From a virus, in the IMG/VR virus record IMGVR_UViG_3300000928_001590, positions 1 to 45,250 of that record: a stretch of DNA of 45,250 bases; one strand, 5' to 3'. This document shows positions 17,601 through 26,716 of this stretch, one piece after another. The translations under genes and the position numbers were made by a program. The notes beneath the pieces were generated by a model. The model saw only the letters and a program-made list of their open reading frames with translations. It was not told where the DNA came from and did not search any database. How positions within the stretch are numbered: position 1 is the first letter of the stretch; the number at the start of each line of letters is the position of its first letter.

Positions 17601-19568
17601 TTCCAAACACAAACAACTTCGTTACCTGCAACAGCTAGGTGGCAAAGCATTACATACGGAACATCGGGATTTGTAGCTATTGCAAAGGGTTCAACATCTG
17701 CGGCAACATCAGCAGATGGGCTATCTTGGAGCACAGGTACATTACCAGTAACTGCTGATTGGCAGGCAGTAACGTTTAATAATTCAAGATATATTGCAGT
17801 TGCAGAAGCAGGAAGTTCTGCAGGTTATTCATCGGATGGAACAACTTGGTCTAGTAGCACACTTCCAACAGCTTTAGATTGGAGCGATGTGTGCGGTAAC
17901 GGTTCGGATGTAGTTATAGCAGTTCCTAGAACAAGTGATAGCACCGGATCATCAACTTTAGCAAGGTCAACTGATAACGGTAGTGCATGGGCTACAGTAA
18001 ATATTGGAATTACTGCTGATTGGGCTAGTGTAGCATACGGCCAATCTAAGTTTGTTGTAATTCAAGCAGGCGGCGACAAAGCATACTACAGTATTGACGA
18101 CGGGGTATCTTGGGTTCAAAGTACACTTCCGTCAAGTCAAGAATGGAATAGAGTAGTATATGGTAACGATAGATTTGTTGCTATATCAGAAAAAAGCGAT
18201 AGTACACGATGCGTAACAGCAGTTAGTCTTGACGGAATAACATGGTACGAAGGTAGTATGGAAACAGGACAATGGAGAGATCTTGCGTATAATGAAGGCT
18301 TATTTGTTGCATTAGATCCCTTATCAGATATTGTAGCAATGAGTAGAGATGGATTTTGTTGGTACTCTAGAGTTACACAGTCCGCCGCAGATTGGACTAG
18401 TATTGCGGCAAATAATGGTAACTGGATTGGTGTTGCTAGTGCTACTGAAACAGGTACTAGAATTATTACTGGAGCAAAAGCAGAAGCTATTGCTATTGTA
18501 GGAAGTGGCAGAATTGCAACATTTGTTATAAGTAATCCAGGAAGTTTTTATGATGTTAGTGATCCTCCTGTAGTTACAGTGTTTGATCCTGTATCAACTT
18601 TAGCTGTAACAAATGTAGCAAGAATTAATGATGGTGTACTTGGTTGGCCAACTTGGACTAATAGAGGAACAGGACATTTTAGCGTTATTAGTACTGTTTC
18701 ATCAGGTGATGGATATGCCGAACTTTTACAAATTACAGATCGACTAATAGTTAATAATTTATCAGAACTTCCGGGGCCGGGTGACAATATTGCTATATCA
18801 GGAATAGACGATGTAACTTTTTATGTTGTTAAGACTATTTCAAGTGGAGGGTCAGCACCAACATTTGATGCTGAATTCCAAATTAGCCCAAGTTTAGGTA
18901 GAGCAGAAGCAGTAACACATGCAACTAATGTTACATTAAGAAAAAAATATAGCCAAATTAGACTAACAGGACACGACTTCTTAGATATTGGCTCGGGTAA
19001 CTTTACAGATACAAACTATCCAGCATTATATGTGTTTGGATTTGATTCAGTAAACGAACCACAGCAATTTAACGAAGTATTACAATATGACGGCGGTAGA
19101 GTATTTTATACAAGTACTGACCAAGATGGTAATTTTAGAGTTGGTGAACTATTTGAAGTCGAGCAATCAACTGGTACAATATCAATTAATGCTAGTTTCT
19201 TTGATCTTAGCGGATTAGATGAGTTAGCATTAGGCGGCGTGGTGCTAGGCGGAACAGGTGCTGTTGTTAGAGAGTTTAGTACAGATGGTACGTTTACTGC
19301 TAACTCAAATAATATTGTACCAACACAAAAGGCAATTGGTATATATGTTAAATCACGTATTTCAAGTGGTGGATCAGATGTAGCAGTTAACAGATTAAAT
19401 GCAGGTGATATAAGTTTTACAGGCGATAGAATTTTTAAAGCACTTGGCGGAAATATTAATATACTTACTACAGTTAATATTCAAGGTGATCCACTCAGTG
19501 GTGCGGCTCACGGTGTAGCAGGTAGTATGTTGACGCATGCAATGTTTGCAGGCGGTTCAGGTACATAG
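14688..19568 (+). CDS. giant virion appendage protein C: chitin-binding-like repeats, beta-helix, beta-propeller, 1626 aa
   Basis: Residues about 11-495 hold eight repeats with the CBM5/12-like pattern Trp...Tyr-x-x-x-Asp-x-Val-x-Tyr-x-Gly-x-x-Tyr...Trp (for example YIKDDVVRYGGNLYRCTVGH). Residues about 548-800 form a pectate-lyase-like beta-helix (VYYVSPNGTDA, GDELRSVTV, FTQILSDGIGYW). Residues about 973-1260 form a beta-propeller-like array with Asp-box-like SxDGxxW motifs (SADGLSWS, SSDGTTWS, SLDGITWY). The C-terminal part (LTGHDFLDIGSGNF, FYTSTDQDGNFRVG, VPTQKAI) is shared with the paralogue at 19625. It is probably a host-surface-binding fibre or spike. No sialidase active site is visible. 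Confidence 0.8.
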   Translation: MAEFRIDRIRYNWKGTWVTGTAYIKDDIISYGGKAFVALTSHTASADFNTDLDYTISGESTPKWEQVADGKAWKGDWLPSTFYKVNDLIKYRGIVYSCIDSHTSASSVALGLENDQAKWTPFAKGYNWLNLWSAFTEYKKNDVVRYNGIVYICLTDHQSNTTNAGIEYDQSKWAVLQRSDFWKNNWAVGTRYIKDDVVRYGGNLYRCTVGHTSNDDITEGIGTDLGLDSSIAKWELVSVGIEYKGEWTGSYYKTNDIVRYGSSLYKAKRGMSGTDTFFNGVDWDLWVPGLGYETEWNAAVLYQPGDIVTYGGYTYTCLELSIGETPFEQGLLQDAGKWELLTRGYDFKGDWDITQVYPMGSVVRKNGYLYEARVLIIPSDLVEPGDTDPGGSDQPIKDGIYNAEGVSKWLLLVTGIFWKGEWQEFLGYETVGDASDSSFFQYYPGDVVMDRSITYICKKQHYSNIFEARPIFDVDPETGANSYWTIYFGNSTAAVNNTLRYRGDMRTYNTTYDGSTAGPTNLTIGVAGSALKVDDTNIVKWEDLNKTVNVYYVSPNGTDAVGFGGNPATAYASINYACQYIRGDIATRAPATIFCATGLYQEVLPIVVPADTAIVGDELRSVTVQPAAGYETSDMFRMHNGSGLRNMSLQGLNGTLGDPNDNLTRRPSAGAYVALDPANGPGDTYAHITSKSPYVQNVSTFGNGCIGMKVDGTLHNGGNKSMVANDFTQILSDGIGYWVNADGLSELVSVFTYYCHIGYLCTDGGKIRALNGNNSYGLYGSVAEGYNSSETPATATVNNRSKQAQIYNTYTDKNQIYGFGFSNAGQNYTNATVSFAGPGIGQVLDYNEFRTGGISEIFATEEASNFIGGANYQFVLNKAQNGNTTQITLSGADTGTEEKYIGMRIRIDSGTGTGQYAKIKTFNTAVKLVTVEQESTGLPGWEHVTGMPIAPALDESSYYVIEPRVDIPYPSFQTQTTSLPATARWQSITYGTSGFVAIAKGSTSAATSADGLSWSTGTLPVTADWQAVTFNNSRYIAVAEAGSSAGYSSDGTTWSSSTLPTALDWSDVCGNGSDVVIAVPRTSDSTGSSTLARSTDNGSAWATVNIGITADWASVAYGQSKFVVIQAGGDKAYYSIDDGVSWVQSTLPSSQEWNRVVYGNDRFVAISEKSDSTRCVTAVSLDGITWYEGSMETGQWRDLAYNEGLFVALDPLSDIVAMSRDGFCWYSRVTQSAADWTSIAANNGNWIGVASATETGTRIITGAKAEAIAIVGSGRIATFVISNPGSFYDVSDPPVVTVFDPVSTLAVTNVARINDGVLGWPTWTNRGTGHFSVISTVSSGDGYAELLQITDRLIVNNLSELPGPGDNIAISGIDDVTFYVVKTISSGGSAPTFDAEFQISPSLGRAEAVTHATNVTLRKKYSQIRLTGHDFLDIGSGNFTDTNYPALYVFGFDSVNEPQQFNEVLQYDGGRVFYTSTDQDGNFRVGELFEVEQSTGTISINASFFDLSGLDELALGGVVLGGTGAVVREFSTDGTFTANSNNIVPTQKAIGIYVKSRISSGGSDVAVNRLNAGDISFTGDRIFKALGGNINILTTVNIQGDPLSGAAHGVAGSMLTHAMFAGGSGT
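17604..18470 (+). other. beta-propeller-like insertion
   Basis: About 288 residues lie between YVIEPRVDIPYPSF and ETGTRIITG, where the paralogue at 19625 runs almost directly from YIISPRVIFDAPG to SGTRARG. The inserted part has about six repeats, each with a WQ/W-S/I-x-Y strand and an SxDGxxW turn. Confidence 0.65.
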
Positions 19569-19592
19569 AAAGATCAAGGAGTATAGGGTTTT

Positions 19593-19600
19593 GATAAATA
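19593..19600 (+). promoter_or_regulatory. T4-type late promoter GATAAATA
   Basis: It lies in the 56-base gap between two giant genes, 24 bases ahead of the ATG at 19625. TTGGAG is the ribosome binding site. Confidence 0.75.
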
Positions 19601-19624
19601 CAAGTAATAACATTGGAGTTACCC

Positions 19625-22600
19625 ATGGCAGAGTTTAAGTTAGGAAGAATTAGATTTATTTGGAAAGATGAATGGTCTTCTTCTACCACTTACTATAAAG
19701 ATGACGTAGTAAGATACGGCGGAAAAACTTTTATATGTATAGTAGGACACATTGCACAAACTGACTTTATGTTAGATTTGAATAACGCAACTCCTAAATG
19801 GGAGCAGTTTGCTGACGGTCAAACTTGGAAGGGCGAATGGACAGTTTCGTCAGTTTATAAAATTAATGACGTTGTAAAATATGGCGGATTATTATATATT
19901 TGTAATACTGGACATGTTTCAGACACTGATACTATTGGCGGCCTTGAAAGTAATTTAGGTGATGATAGCACTTCGGCATATTGGGATCTATTTTCAGAAG
20001 GATTTGATTATAAAGGTAATTGGACAGTTAATACCCGTTACAAAGTTAATGATATTGTTAAGTATGGTTCAAGAATTTACATCTGTACAGTATATCATGT
20101 AAGTTCAGCTTCGCTAGCCACTGGCCTAGAAACTGATCAAGCTAAATGGGATATGATGAGTGATGGTCAAGACTGGAAAACAGACTGGACTATTAATACT
20201 CGATATAAAGTTGGTGACTTAACCAAATACGGTGGACAGGTTTATAGAGCAAATACAGGCCACACATCTGCGGCAACAATTACACTCGGCTTAGAAGCAG
20301 ATCAATCTAAATGGGATTATTTTCATAAAGGTATTGAATACAGGGGCGAATGGGCAAATGCAACTCGTTATAGAATAAATGATGTTGTTAAAGATTCAGG
20401 TGGTACATGGATTTGTACAACATATCATACATCAAGTGCTACTCATGAAAATTTAAGACTAGATGAAGCTAATTGGTCAATCTTTATTGCTGGATTAGAA
20501 TTTGAAGATACATGGGGAGCATATAGAGAATATCAACCAGGTGACATTGTTACATATGGCGGATATACATACATTGCTAAAACCAATAACGTAGAAAAGA
20601 AACCAGCAGAGCAAACAAGTGACTGGCAAGTATTTGTAACTGGGTTTAATTTACGTGGTGATTACGGTGACGATTCTACAAACCAAGATTATATTGTCGG
20701 TGATGTTGTAAGACTAGGAGGATATACATATCTTGCTAAGGCTAACTCAAACGGACAGCGTCCCCCAAATACAACTTATTGGGATAAATTAAATGAGGGC
20801 GCGGCATGGAAAGCGGCATATACTAACTCTACATACTATGATGCAGGTGATGTTGCAACGCAAGGCGTAAACGCATACATTTGTATACTAGCACACACTT
20901 CTAATAGCGGAGTCAACGATCCTGCTAACGATGGTAGTGGAACATACTGGAATTTCTTATCAGGTGGTGCAGAATCAGGTAATTTAACAACAGCAGGTGA
21001 TTTAGTTTACTACGGCGGATCAGGTCCACAAAGACTTCCAATTGGTAAGCCAGGCCAAATACTTAAAGTTAATGACGATGCAACTGCTCCAGAATGGACT
21101 TATTTTGGATTTGTTAATCATGTTTATTATTGTGATTATACTAAAGGTACTGACGGTGATGCACCCGACTATGGCATTACACTAGATCGTCCATTTAAAA
21201 CTATACGTTTTGCGTGTGAACAAATTGAAAAAGGTGCTAACCTAGCTGAAGATAGAAAACTACTAGAACAAAACAGAGCATTTATGCAGGCAGAAGTTGT
21301 TGAATTTATTGACTGGAGTGTTGCTAATAATAGTGCTCCGTTTACAAGTAGTTTTACATATGATAAAGAAAAATGTCGTAGAGATACCGGTATACTAATA
21401 GATTCAATAGCATGGGATATTAGTCATGGTGGAAATATTAAATCACGATTATCAGCATTAGCATATTTTAACGGCGCTACATCATTAGTTGCAGGACAAG
21501 AAAACCAAACAGTAGCGGCGCTTGATTATCTTAAATTACTTGTTACATCTGTATTAACAAAAACAGCTCCAGCAGTAAATTATCAAGGATTAAATAGTGT
21601 TAGTACTCCGATTACACAACTTACACCATCTGCATTAACAACATCACAAGCAACTATGTTTAAACCAACTGCGGCTACATATGAACCTACTTCTGGTGTA
21701 CTAGTGCTTACTCTTGGAACACACCCATTTAAAGTTGGACAAAGTATAAGTATTGGCGAAAGAAGTTTAACTTTTACGTGTGCTCAAGATAGCCATGCAA
21801 CAAACCATTTTTATCCAAGAAATACTGATCCGGCGGCAGGTTCATTTAGAGTAATTACAGCAATTACAGCAAATACTATTACTGTAAATGTAGGAGTGTC
21901 AACTAATACAACAGCACACTTATTTGTAAGCTCACAAAACAATGCAGTAGCTCCAATAGGTGTTGTGCCAACAATAAGACACTTGTTAGCATTAACTACT
22001 GATGCAATTACAGCCGGAAACACAAACGCTGTGCCTATTGCACAAAAAGCACAGAAAACTGTATTTTGTAAAACCGGTCAATTTTTTGAATTCCTTCCAA
22101 TTAGAGTTCCTGAGGACACAGCAGTTGTAGGCGACGAATTGCGTTCAACTAAAATCAGTCCAGCAGGCACAGTAACAGCTTCAGAAGATACTCCAAAGAG
22201 TTTAGCGGCTATTACAAGAGTAGCGGCCATTGTAAGTAATATTGTACAAAACGTTGCTATTACAAAAACATCAGGCAACGCATTAAATCCAGTAACACGA
22301 GCTGGCGCGGCAGGGTCAGCGGCAGCCGGCGCATATATTTCAGGTTTATGGACCGAGCTACATGACTATATTGATTATGGTGCTAATGGTGCATCAGGTG
22401 ATAGTACAGTTCCGGCTTATAGAGGAGTTATTACTCCAAGGACAGATACAGGGTATACATATGCTGTAGAGTTACTCGAACAAAATAGAGAATTTTTAGT
22501 AGCAGAAGTACACGCTTATATTACAGCAACGTATCCAACTTATGCTTATACAATAACAGCATGTTCGAGAGATGTTAATAGATATATTGATGCTGTTAAA

Positions 22601-25018
22601 CTAGATGCTATTTACGACTCAAACTATAATGTGTTTATGGCAGGTAGATTTTACTTAAACTCGTTAGCAGGTAATAATGCTGAGGATATGTTCTATATGC
22701 GTAATGGAACAGGATTAAGAAACTGCTCATTAAGTTTATTAACTGGAACACTAGGCAGTGCAAACGTATACGGAACTAAACGTCCAAGTGCTGGAGCATA
22801 CGTAAGTTTAGATCCAGGCTGGGGACCAGATGATACAAGAGGATGGATTTTAACTAAATCTCCATATGTACAAAACGTGTCAACATTTGGTACAGCATGT
22901 ATTGGACTAAAGGTAGACGGAGCAATACATAATGGCGGTAACGATTCAATTGTTGCAAACGATTTTACACAAATTTTAAGTGACGGTATTGGATTTTGGG
23001 TTAGTAACCTAGGAAGAGCAGAACTTGTTAGTGTGTTTACATACTATTGCCATATTGGATATCTTGCAGAATCAGGTGGTAAAGTTCGTGCTACAAACGG
23101 TAATAACTCTTACGGAGATTTTGGATCAGTTGCTGAAGGCATTGATATAACTGAAACACCAGTTACTGGCAAGGTAGATAACCAACAACTTGAAGCACAA
23201 GTTGCGTCTGTATTTACTGACGGTGCAAACCAAGTATTACAATTAGAATATTTAAATGCAGGTCAAGGATATACAACAGAACAAACAACTGGTATATTAA
23301 CTGTTGATGTAATTAGTGGCGGTGTTTCAGGTCGTGTACCCGGCACTTACAAAGGTCTTGTAGGTACTAGTACCGGAAGCGGAACAGGACAAGAATTTAC
23401 ATTACAAGTTGAATCAAATGGTGTATATGCTGTTACTGTAACTAAAGCTGGTACAGGACATGCAGAAAATGATACTATTACTATTGCTGATAGTCTTGTA
23501 GGCGGCGGAGGTGTAGCTGACTGTACATTTGATGTAGCAACAATTGGTGCGGCAACACAATATTCTATTGCTGGAGACGGCTTTGGTGCGGCAGTTAGTG
23601 CTACTAACATTGCTAATGGTGGTGTATTTGAAGTTCAAGTTGATGCTGATAGTAGCACATATGGCGGCGACGGATATAAAGAAGTTGCAAGTAATGCACA
23701 AGCAGGAAATACAACACAAATTAGTTTAGCGGCAACAGATGTTAATGGTACTGGTGCATATAATGGAATGAGTATCTATCTTACAAGTGGATTAGGTGCT
23801 GGACAATACGGTTATATTGGAACATTTAATTCTGGAACTAAAGTTGCAACAGTATTTAAAGAATCAAACGGAACAGCAGGTTGGGATCATGCAATTGGTT
23901 CAAGTATTGCTTCGTCATTAGATTCAACTACTGCCTATATTATATCACCTAGAGTTATATTTGATGCTCCAGGTAGTGGTACTAGAGCTAGAGGTAGAGC
24001 AAGAGTATCAGATGAGAAAGTTATTGAAATTAGAATTATTGAGCCAGGAAGTGGTTATAGTTCAAGTAGCCCTCCAGTAATGACACTTGTTGATCCAAAC
24101 AATACTATTGAAATGGCACACACTGTTAGAGTTGGTGACGGCGTATTAAGACAACCTACATTCTCAAATAGAGGTACTAGTTATATTACAGCTACAGCTA
24201 CAATAAATGGCGACGGGTTTGCTGATGTTAGACAAACAGGAACAAAGATTCGAGTTGATAACATGTCAGCAAGTCCACAAAAAGGGTCTAACGTAGAATT
24301 TGCAAGCATACCAAATAAATGGTATAAGCTAGTAGCAATTACTAACTTAGTAGGTAATGGACCGTTTAGTGCATTACTACAAGTAAGCCCAACAATTACA
24401 GCAGATGAAAGACCACCGCATGATGATGCAATTACAATACGTAGAAGATATAGCCAAGTAAGATTAACAGGACATGACTTCCTAGACATTGGTACTGGTA
24501 ACTTTACTAATACCAATTATCCAGGAGATCCGTCTAGCCTACCAGATCCTACAGTAGAAACAAATGATTTTGGTGGAGGACGAGTGTTCTACACAAGTAC
24601 AGACCAAGACGGTAACTTCAGAGTTGGTGGATTGTTTAATGTTGAGCAGGCAACAGGTATTGCTACACTAAACGTTGAAGCGTTTAATATATCAGGATTA
24701 AATGAGCTACAACTTGGTAGTGTTGCATTAGGCGGTGCTGGTGCAGTTATTAATGAATTTAGTACAGACGGTACATTTAGTGCAGATAGTGATAGCGTTG
24801 TTCCAACACAGAAAGCAATTAAAACATATATTACATCACAAATTGGTGGTGGTGTTGCTACACTAAACGTGAACAGTGTGACAGCAGGTGTAATTGAAAT
24901 TACACAGAATCAAATATCTACCACCAGCGGAGGCAAAATTAACATAAATAATGTTGTAAACTTCAAAGGTGGAATAGACGGAGCACCTGTAGCATTACAA
25001 ATGTTCTTGCTAAACTAA
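19625..25018 (+). CDS. giant virion appendage protein D: chitin-binding-like repeats, beta-helix with helical insertions, 1797 aa
   Basis: The ATG at 19625 is preferred over the in-frame TTG at 19613. GGAG overlaps the TTG, and MAEFKLGRIRF matches the paralogue start MAEFRIDRIRY. Residues about 10-448 hold eight CBM5/12-like repeats (YKINDVVKYGGLLYICNTGH). A beta-helix matching the one at 14688 follows, but two helical segments split it (about 537-809 and 849-1019). Each has an NRxF-xx-AEV helix and a Cys-x-Arg-Asp motif (C584, C980). The C-terminal part is shared with the paralogue (LTGHDFLDIGTGNF, VPTQKAIKTYI). A probable fibre or spike for cell-surface contact; this role is inferred. Confidence 0.8.
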   Translation: MAEFKLGRIRFIWKDEWSSSTTYYKDDVVRYGGKTFICIVGHIAQTDFMLDLNNATPKWEQFADGQTWKGEWTVSSVYKINDVVKYGGLLYICNTGHVSDTDTIGGLESNLGDDSTSAYWDLFSEGFDYKGNWTVNTRYKVNDIVKYGSRIYICTVYHVSSASLATGLETDQAKWDMMSDGQDWKTDWTINTRYKVGDLTKYGGQVYRANTGHTSAATITLGLEADQSKWDYFHKGIEYRGEWANATRYRINDVVKDSGGTWICTTYHTSSATHENLRLDEANWSIFIAGLEFEDTWGAYREYQPGDIVTYGGYTYIAKTNNVEKKPAEQTSDWQVFVTGFNLRGDYGDDSTNQDYIVGDVVRLGGYTYLAKANSNGQRPPNTTYWDKLNEGAAWKAAYTNSTYYDAGDVATQGVNAYICILAHTSNSGVNDPANDGSGTYWNFLSGGAESGNLTTAGDLVYYGGSGPQRLPIGKPGQILKVNDDATAPEWTYFGFVNHVYYCDYTKGTDGDAPDYGITLDRPFKTIRFACEQIEKGANLAEDRKLLEQNRAFMQAEVVEFIDWSVANNSAPFTSSFTYDKEKCRRDTGILIDSIAWDISHGGNIKSRLSALAYFNGATSLVAGQENQTVAALDYLKLLVTSVLTKTAPAVNYQGLNSVSTPITQLTPSALTTSQATMFKPTAATYEPTSGVLVLTLGTHPFKVGQSISIGERSLTFTCAQDSHATNHFYPRNTDPAAGSFRVITAITANTITVNVGVSTNTTAHLFVSSQNNAVAPIGVVPTIRHLLALTTDAITAGNTNAVPIAQKAQKTVFCKTGQFFEFLPIRVPEDTAVVGDELRSTKISPAGTVTASEDTPKSLAAITRVAAIVSNIVQNVAITKTSGNALNPVTRAGAAGSAAAGAYISGLWTELHDYIDYGANGASGDSTVPAYRGVITPRTDTGYTYAVELLEQNREFLVAEVHAYITATYPTYAYTITACSRDVNRYIDAVKLDAIYDSNYNVFMAGRFYLNSLAGNNAEDMFYMRNGTGLRNCSLSLLTGTLGSANVYGTKRPSAGAYVSLDPGWGPDDTRGWILTKSPYVQNVSTFGTACIGLKVDGAIHNGGNDSIVANDFTQILSDGIGFWVSNLGRAELVSVFTYYCHIGYLAESGGKVRATNGNNSYGDFGSVAEGIDITETPVTGKVDNQQLEAQVASVFTDGANQVLQLEYLNAGQGYTTEQTTGILTVDVISGGVSGRVPGTYKGLVGTSTGSGTGQEFTLQVESNGVYAVTVTKAGTGHAENDTITIADSLVGGGGVADCTFDVATIGAATQYSIAGDGFGAAVSATNIANGGVFEVQVDADSSTYGGDGYKEVASNAQAGNTTQISLAATDVNGTGAYNGMSIYLTSGLGAGQYGYIGTFNSGTKVATVFKESNGTAGWDHAIGSSIASSLDSTTAYIISPRVIFDAPGSGTRARGRARVSDEKVIEIRIIEPGSGYSSSSPPVMTLVDPNNTIEMAHTVRVGDGVLRQPTFSNRGTSYITATATINGDGFADVRQTGTKIRVDNMSASPQKGSNVEFASIPNKWYKLVAITNLVGNGPFSALLQVSPTITADERPPHDDAITIRRRYSQVRLTGHDFLDIGTGNFTNTNYPGDPSSLPDPTVETNDFGGGRVFYTSTDQDGNFRVGGLFNVEQATGIATLNVEAFNISGLNELQLGSVALGGAGAVINEFSTDGTFSADSDSVVPTQKAIKTYITSQIGGGVATLNVNSVTAGVIEITQNQISTTSGGKININNVVNFKGGIDGAPVALQMFLLN

Positions 25019-25041
25019 ACTTGAAAATGGAGAAATAAAAA

Positions 25042-25362
25042 ATGGCAACAGGAAGATTAGGCGCAAACGATATGAGTTCGGCCACACTGACTACGGTTTA
25101 TACGTGTCCAGCTGATACTTATGCGATTGCAAGTTTAAACCTTGTGAATAGGGGAAACCAAGCTCTTACTATGCGGATTGCAGTAGCGGCGGCCGATACT
25201 CCTACATTAGGTGAATATATAGAATATGAAGTAGAAATATTATCTAAAGGAGTACTTGAAAGAACAGGTATTGTTTTAGCCGCAGGACAAAAAATTGTAG
25301 CATATGCTAGTGGACCAAACGTGTCCGCAGTAGCTATGGGTATAGAAACTTCAACAGCATAA
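25042..25362 (+). CDS. small virion protein, 106 aa
   Basis: Begins MATGRLGANDMSSATLTTVY and continues CPADTYAIASLNLVNRGNQ, with a later VLAAGQKIVAYA strand. The order of motifs matches the 112-aa protein at 2248 (VPAGKTYAVLTIMVCN and LEAGDKITML), so both probably share a small beta fold. GGAG precedes the ATG. It follows the 19625 gene directly, suggesting a fibre-associated or surface-displayed role, not proven. Confidence 0.7.
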   Translation: MATGRLGANDMSSATLTTVYTCPADTYAIASLNLVNRGNQALTMRIAVAAADTPTLGEYIEYEVEILSKGVLERTGIVLAAGQKIVAYASGPNVSAVAMGIETSTA

Positions 25363-25381
25363 AGGAAAAAGGAAAACAACC

Positions 25382-25714
25382 ATGGGAAGATATATTACAA
25401 CAGTTGGAACTGCAGGTACTACTACAAGAGAAATTAGTACAACCTTTAGTGCCAGCGTAAACGACAGAATACTAGCAAATACTGCTAGTAGTGCTTATAC
25501 TATTACATTACCAGCAAATTCAGGGTTGTTAGTATCAGACACTATTCAAATTATTGATATTTCGAATAATGCCGGTAGCAACAACTTAACTATTGGTAGA
25601 AACAGTAGTAAAATTAATGGTGCATCAGAAGATTTAACAATTGATGTTAGTGGAGCGATTGTATCGCTTATCTACACAGGCTCAACATACGGTTGGGTAG
25701 TTGGCGCAGTTTAA
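25382..25714 (+). CDS. small fibre-like virion protein, 110 aa
   Basis: Contains the pattern YTITLPANSGLLVSDTIQIID, then NNLTIGRNSSKINGASEDL, then VSLIYTGSTYGWVVG. This is a module seen in phage tail-fibre proteins, where it forms a short beta domain ending in a Tyr-Gly-Trp strand. Here it stands alone as a small protein. AAAGGA precedes the ATG. Its neighbours are fibre and cysteine-rich genes. It may be an accessory fibre tip or decoration protein. Confidence 0.75.
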   Translation: MGRYITTVGTAGTTTREISTTFSASVNDRILANTASSAYTITLPANSGLLVSDTIQIIDISNNAGSNNLTIGRNSSKINGASEDLTIDVSGAIVSLIYTGSTYGWVVGAV

Positions 25715-25741
25715 GAGAAAGTTCATTAAAGGAAATTAGGT

Positions 25742-26701
25742 ATGGCATCATTAGAAACACTTATTAAAGCTAAAACTGGCGGAGGCGGCACAGAGCAAAA
25801 CCTCGAAACCGGAAGAATTTATAGTTTTACAGAAGGTAATACCTATACTAAGGCATGTAAATGTTGGTGTTGGTGTCCGACAGCAAACGGCTCAGTAGAT
25901 ATTGAAGTTTGGGGAGCAGGCGGCAGTGGTGCAAAAATGTGTTGTTGTGGAGGCGGAATTCCAGGTAATTCAGGATCTTACGCTAAAAGAACAATTAACA
26001 TGAACACCGGTAACTTTTTATGGGGATGTACAGGATTTGCTTGCGGAAATTCAGATGCATTATGCTTTAGAGGTTGCTCAGAACCGTCAACAGTATGCTG
26101 GACTAGTACATCAACAAACGGTTGTATGTGTGCTAGAGGCGGCAAAGGTGGACATAGTATGTGTTCAACAAACTCAAGTTTATACTGTTGCTTTAGAGCC
26201 GCTGGTTATTGCACAATTAACGTAGGACCAAATTGCGGTACTGTTTGTAATCAATGTTCAGGTGCATGGGAAGCTATTGCATATGGCGGAGATATAAATA
26301 GATGCGGAAATATTTCATGTATGGGTTATCATGGTTGTTACCCAGGGTGTATATGTTTCTTTAGATCGTATGTTGCATTTCCTCCAGGAATGATTACGGA
26401 GTGCGGAGGAATTGTTGGATTTGCTAACTCAAATGATAGTTCAGCATCACGTTGGTCGGGTATGGGATACGGACAAACAGTTGCTATGTTAGCAGGCGCA
26501 GGTAGATCACCAGGAGGTGGCATACCATGGAAAGCATGTTATAGAAGTGATATGAGTTGTGGTTGTTATAATACTAACGGATGTCAAAGTACTGTACCAT
26601 ATGGAGTTGGCGGACACGGAGCATTTCCTTGTCCAGGCGTTAGAGACCATGGACACAGAGGTGGCATGGGTGCAATTAGAATTAAGCTAATAGCAAGTTA
26701 A
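25742..26701 (+). CDS. cysteine- and glycine-rich protein, paralogue 2 (319 aa)
   Basis: This protein is the same length as the 3109 paralogue, with 32 cysteines by my count. Shared landmarks are EVWGAGGSGAKMCCCGGG, the STNSSLYCC block, GPNCGTVCN, SGAWEA, and CPGVRDHGHRGGMGAIRIK at the end. The N-terminal segment differs and has CKCWCWC in place of CMCNGFCW. Spacing to the next paralogue is 15 bases, so the two are co-transcribed. Location is virion or cell surface by context. The cysteine pattern would suit metal binding or disulfides, but neither is shown by sequence. Confidence 0.75.
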   Translation: MASLETLIKAKTGGGGTEQNLETGRIYSFTEGNTYTKACKCWCWCPTANGSVDIEVWGAGGSGAKMCCCGGGIPGNSGSYAKRTINMNTGNFLWGCTGFACGNSDALCFRGCSEPSTVCWTSTSTNGCMCARGGKGGHSMCSTNSSLYCCFRAAGYCTINVGPNCGTVCNQCSGAWEAIAYGGDINRCGNISCMGYHGCYPGCICFFRSYVAFPPGMITECGGIVGFANSNDSSASRWSGMGYGQTVAMLAGAGRSPGGGIPWKACYRSDMSCGCYNTNGCQSTVPYGVGGHGAFPCPGVRDHGHRGGMGAIRIKLIAS

Positions 26702-26716
26702 GGAGTAGGAACAAAA

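Noticed and set aside
17604-18470. Sialidase activity for the propeller-like domain
   Set aside because: The SxDGxxW turns are only Asp-box-like, and no arginine triad or other sialidase active-site pattern is visible.
19613-19624. TTG start for the 19625 gene
   Set aside because: The TTGGAG is the ribosome binding site itself, and the paralogue starts at the residue matching the ATG.
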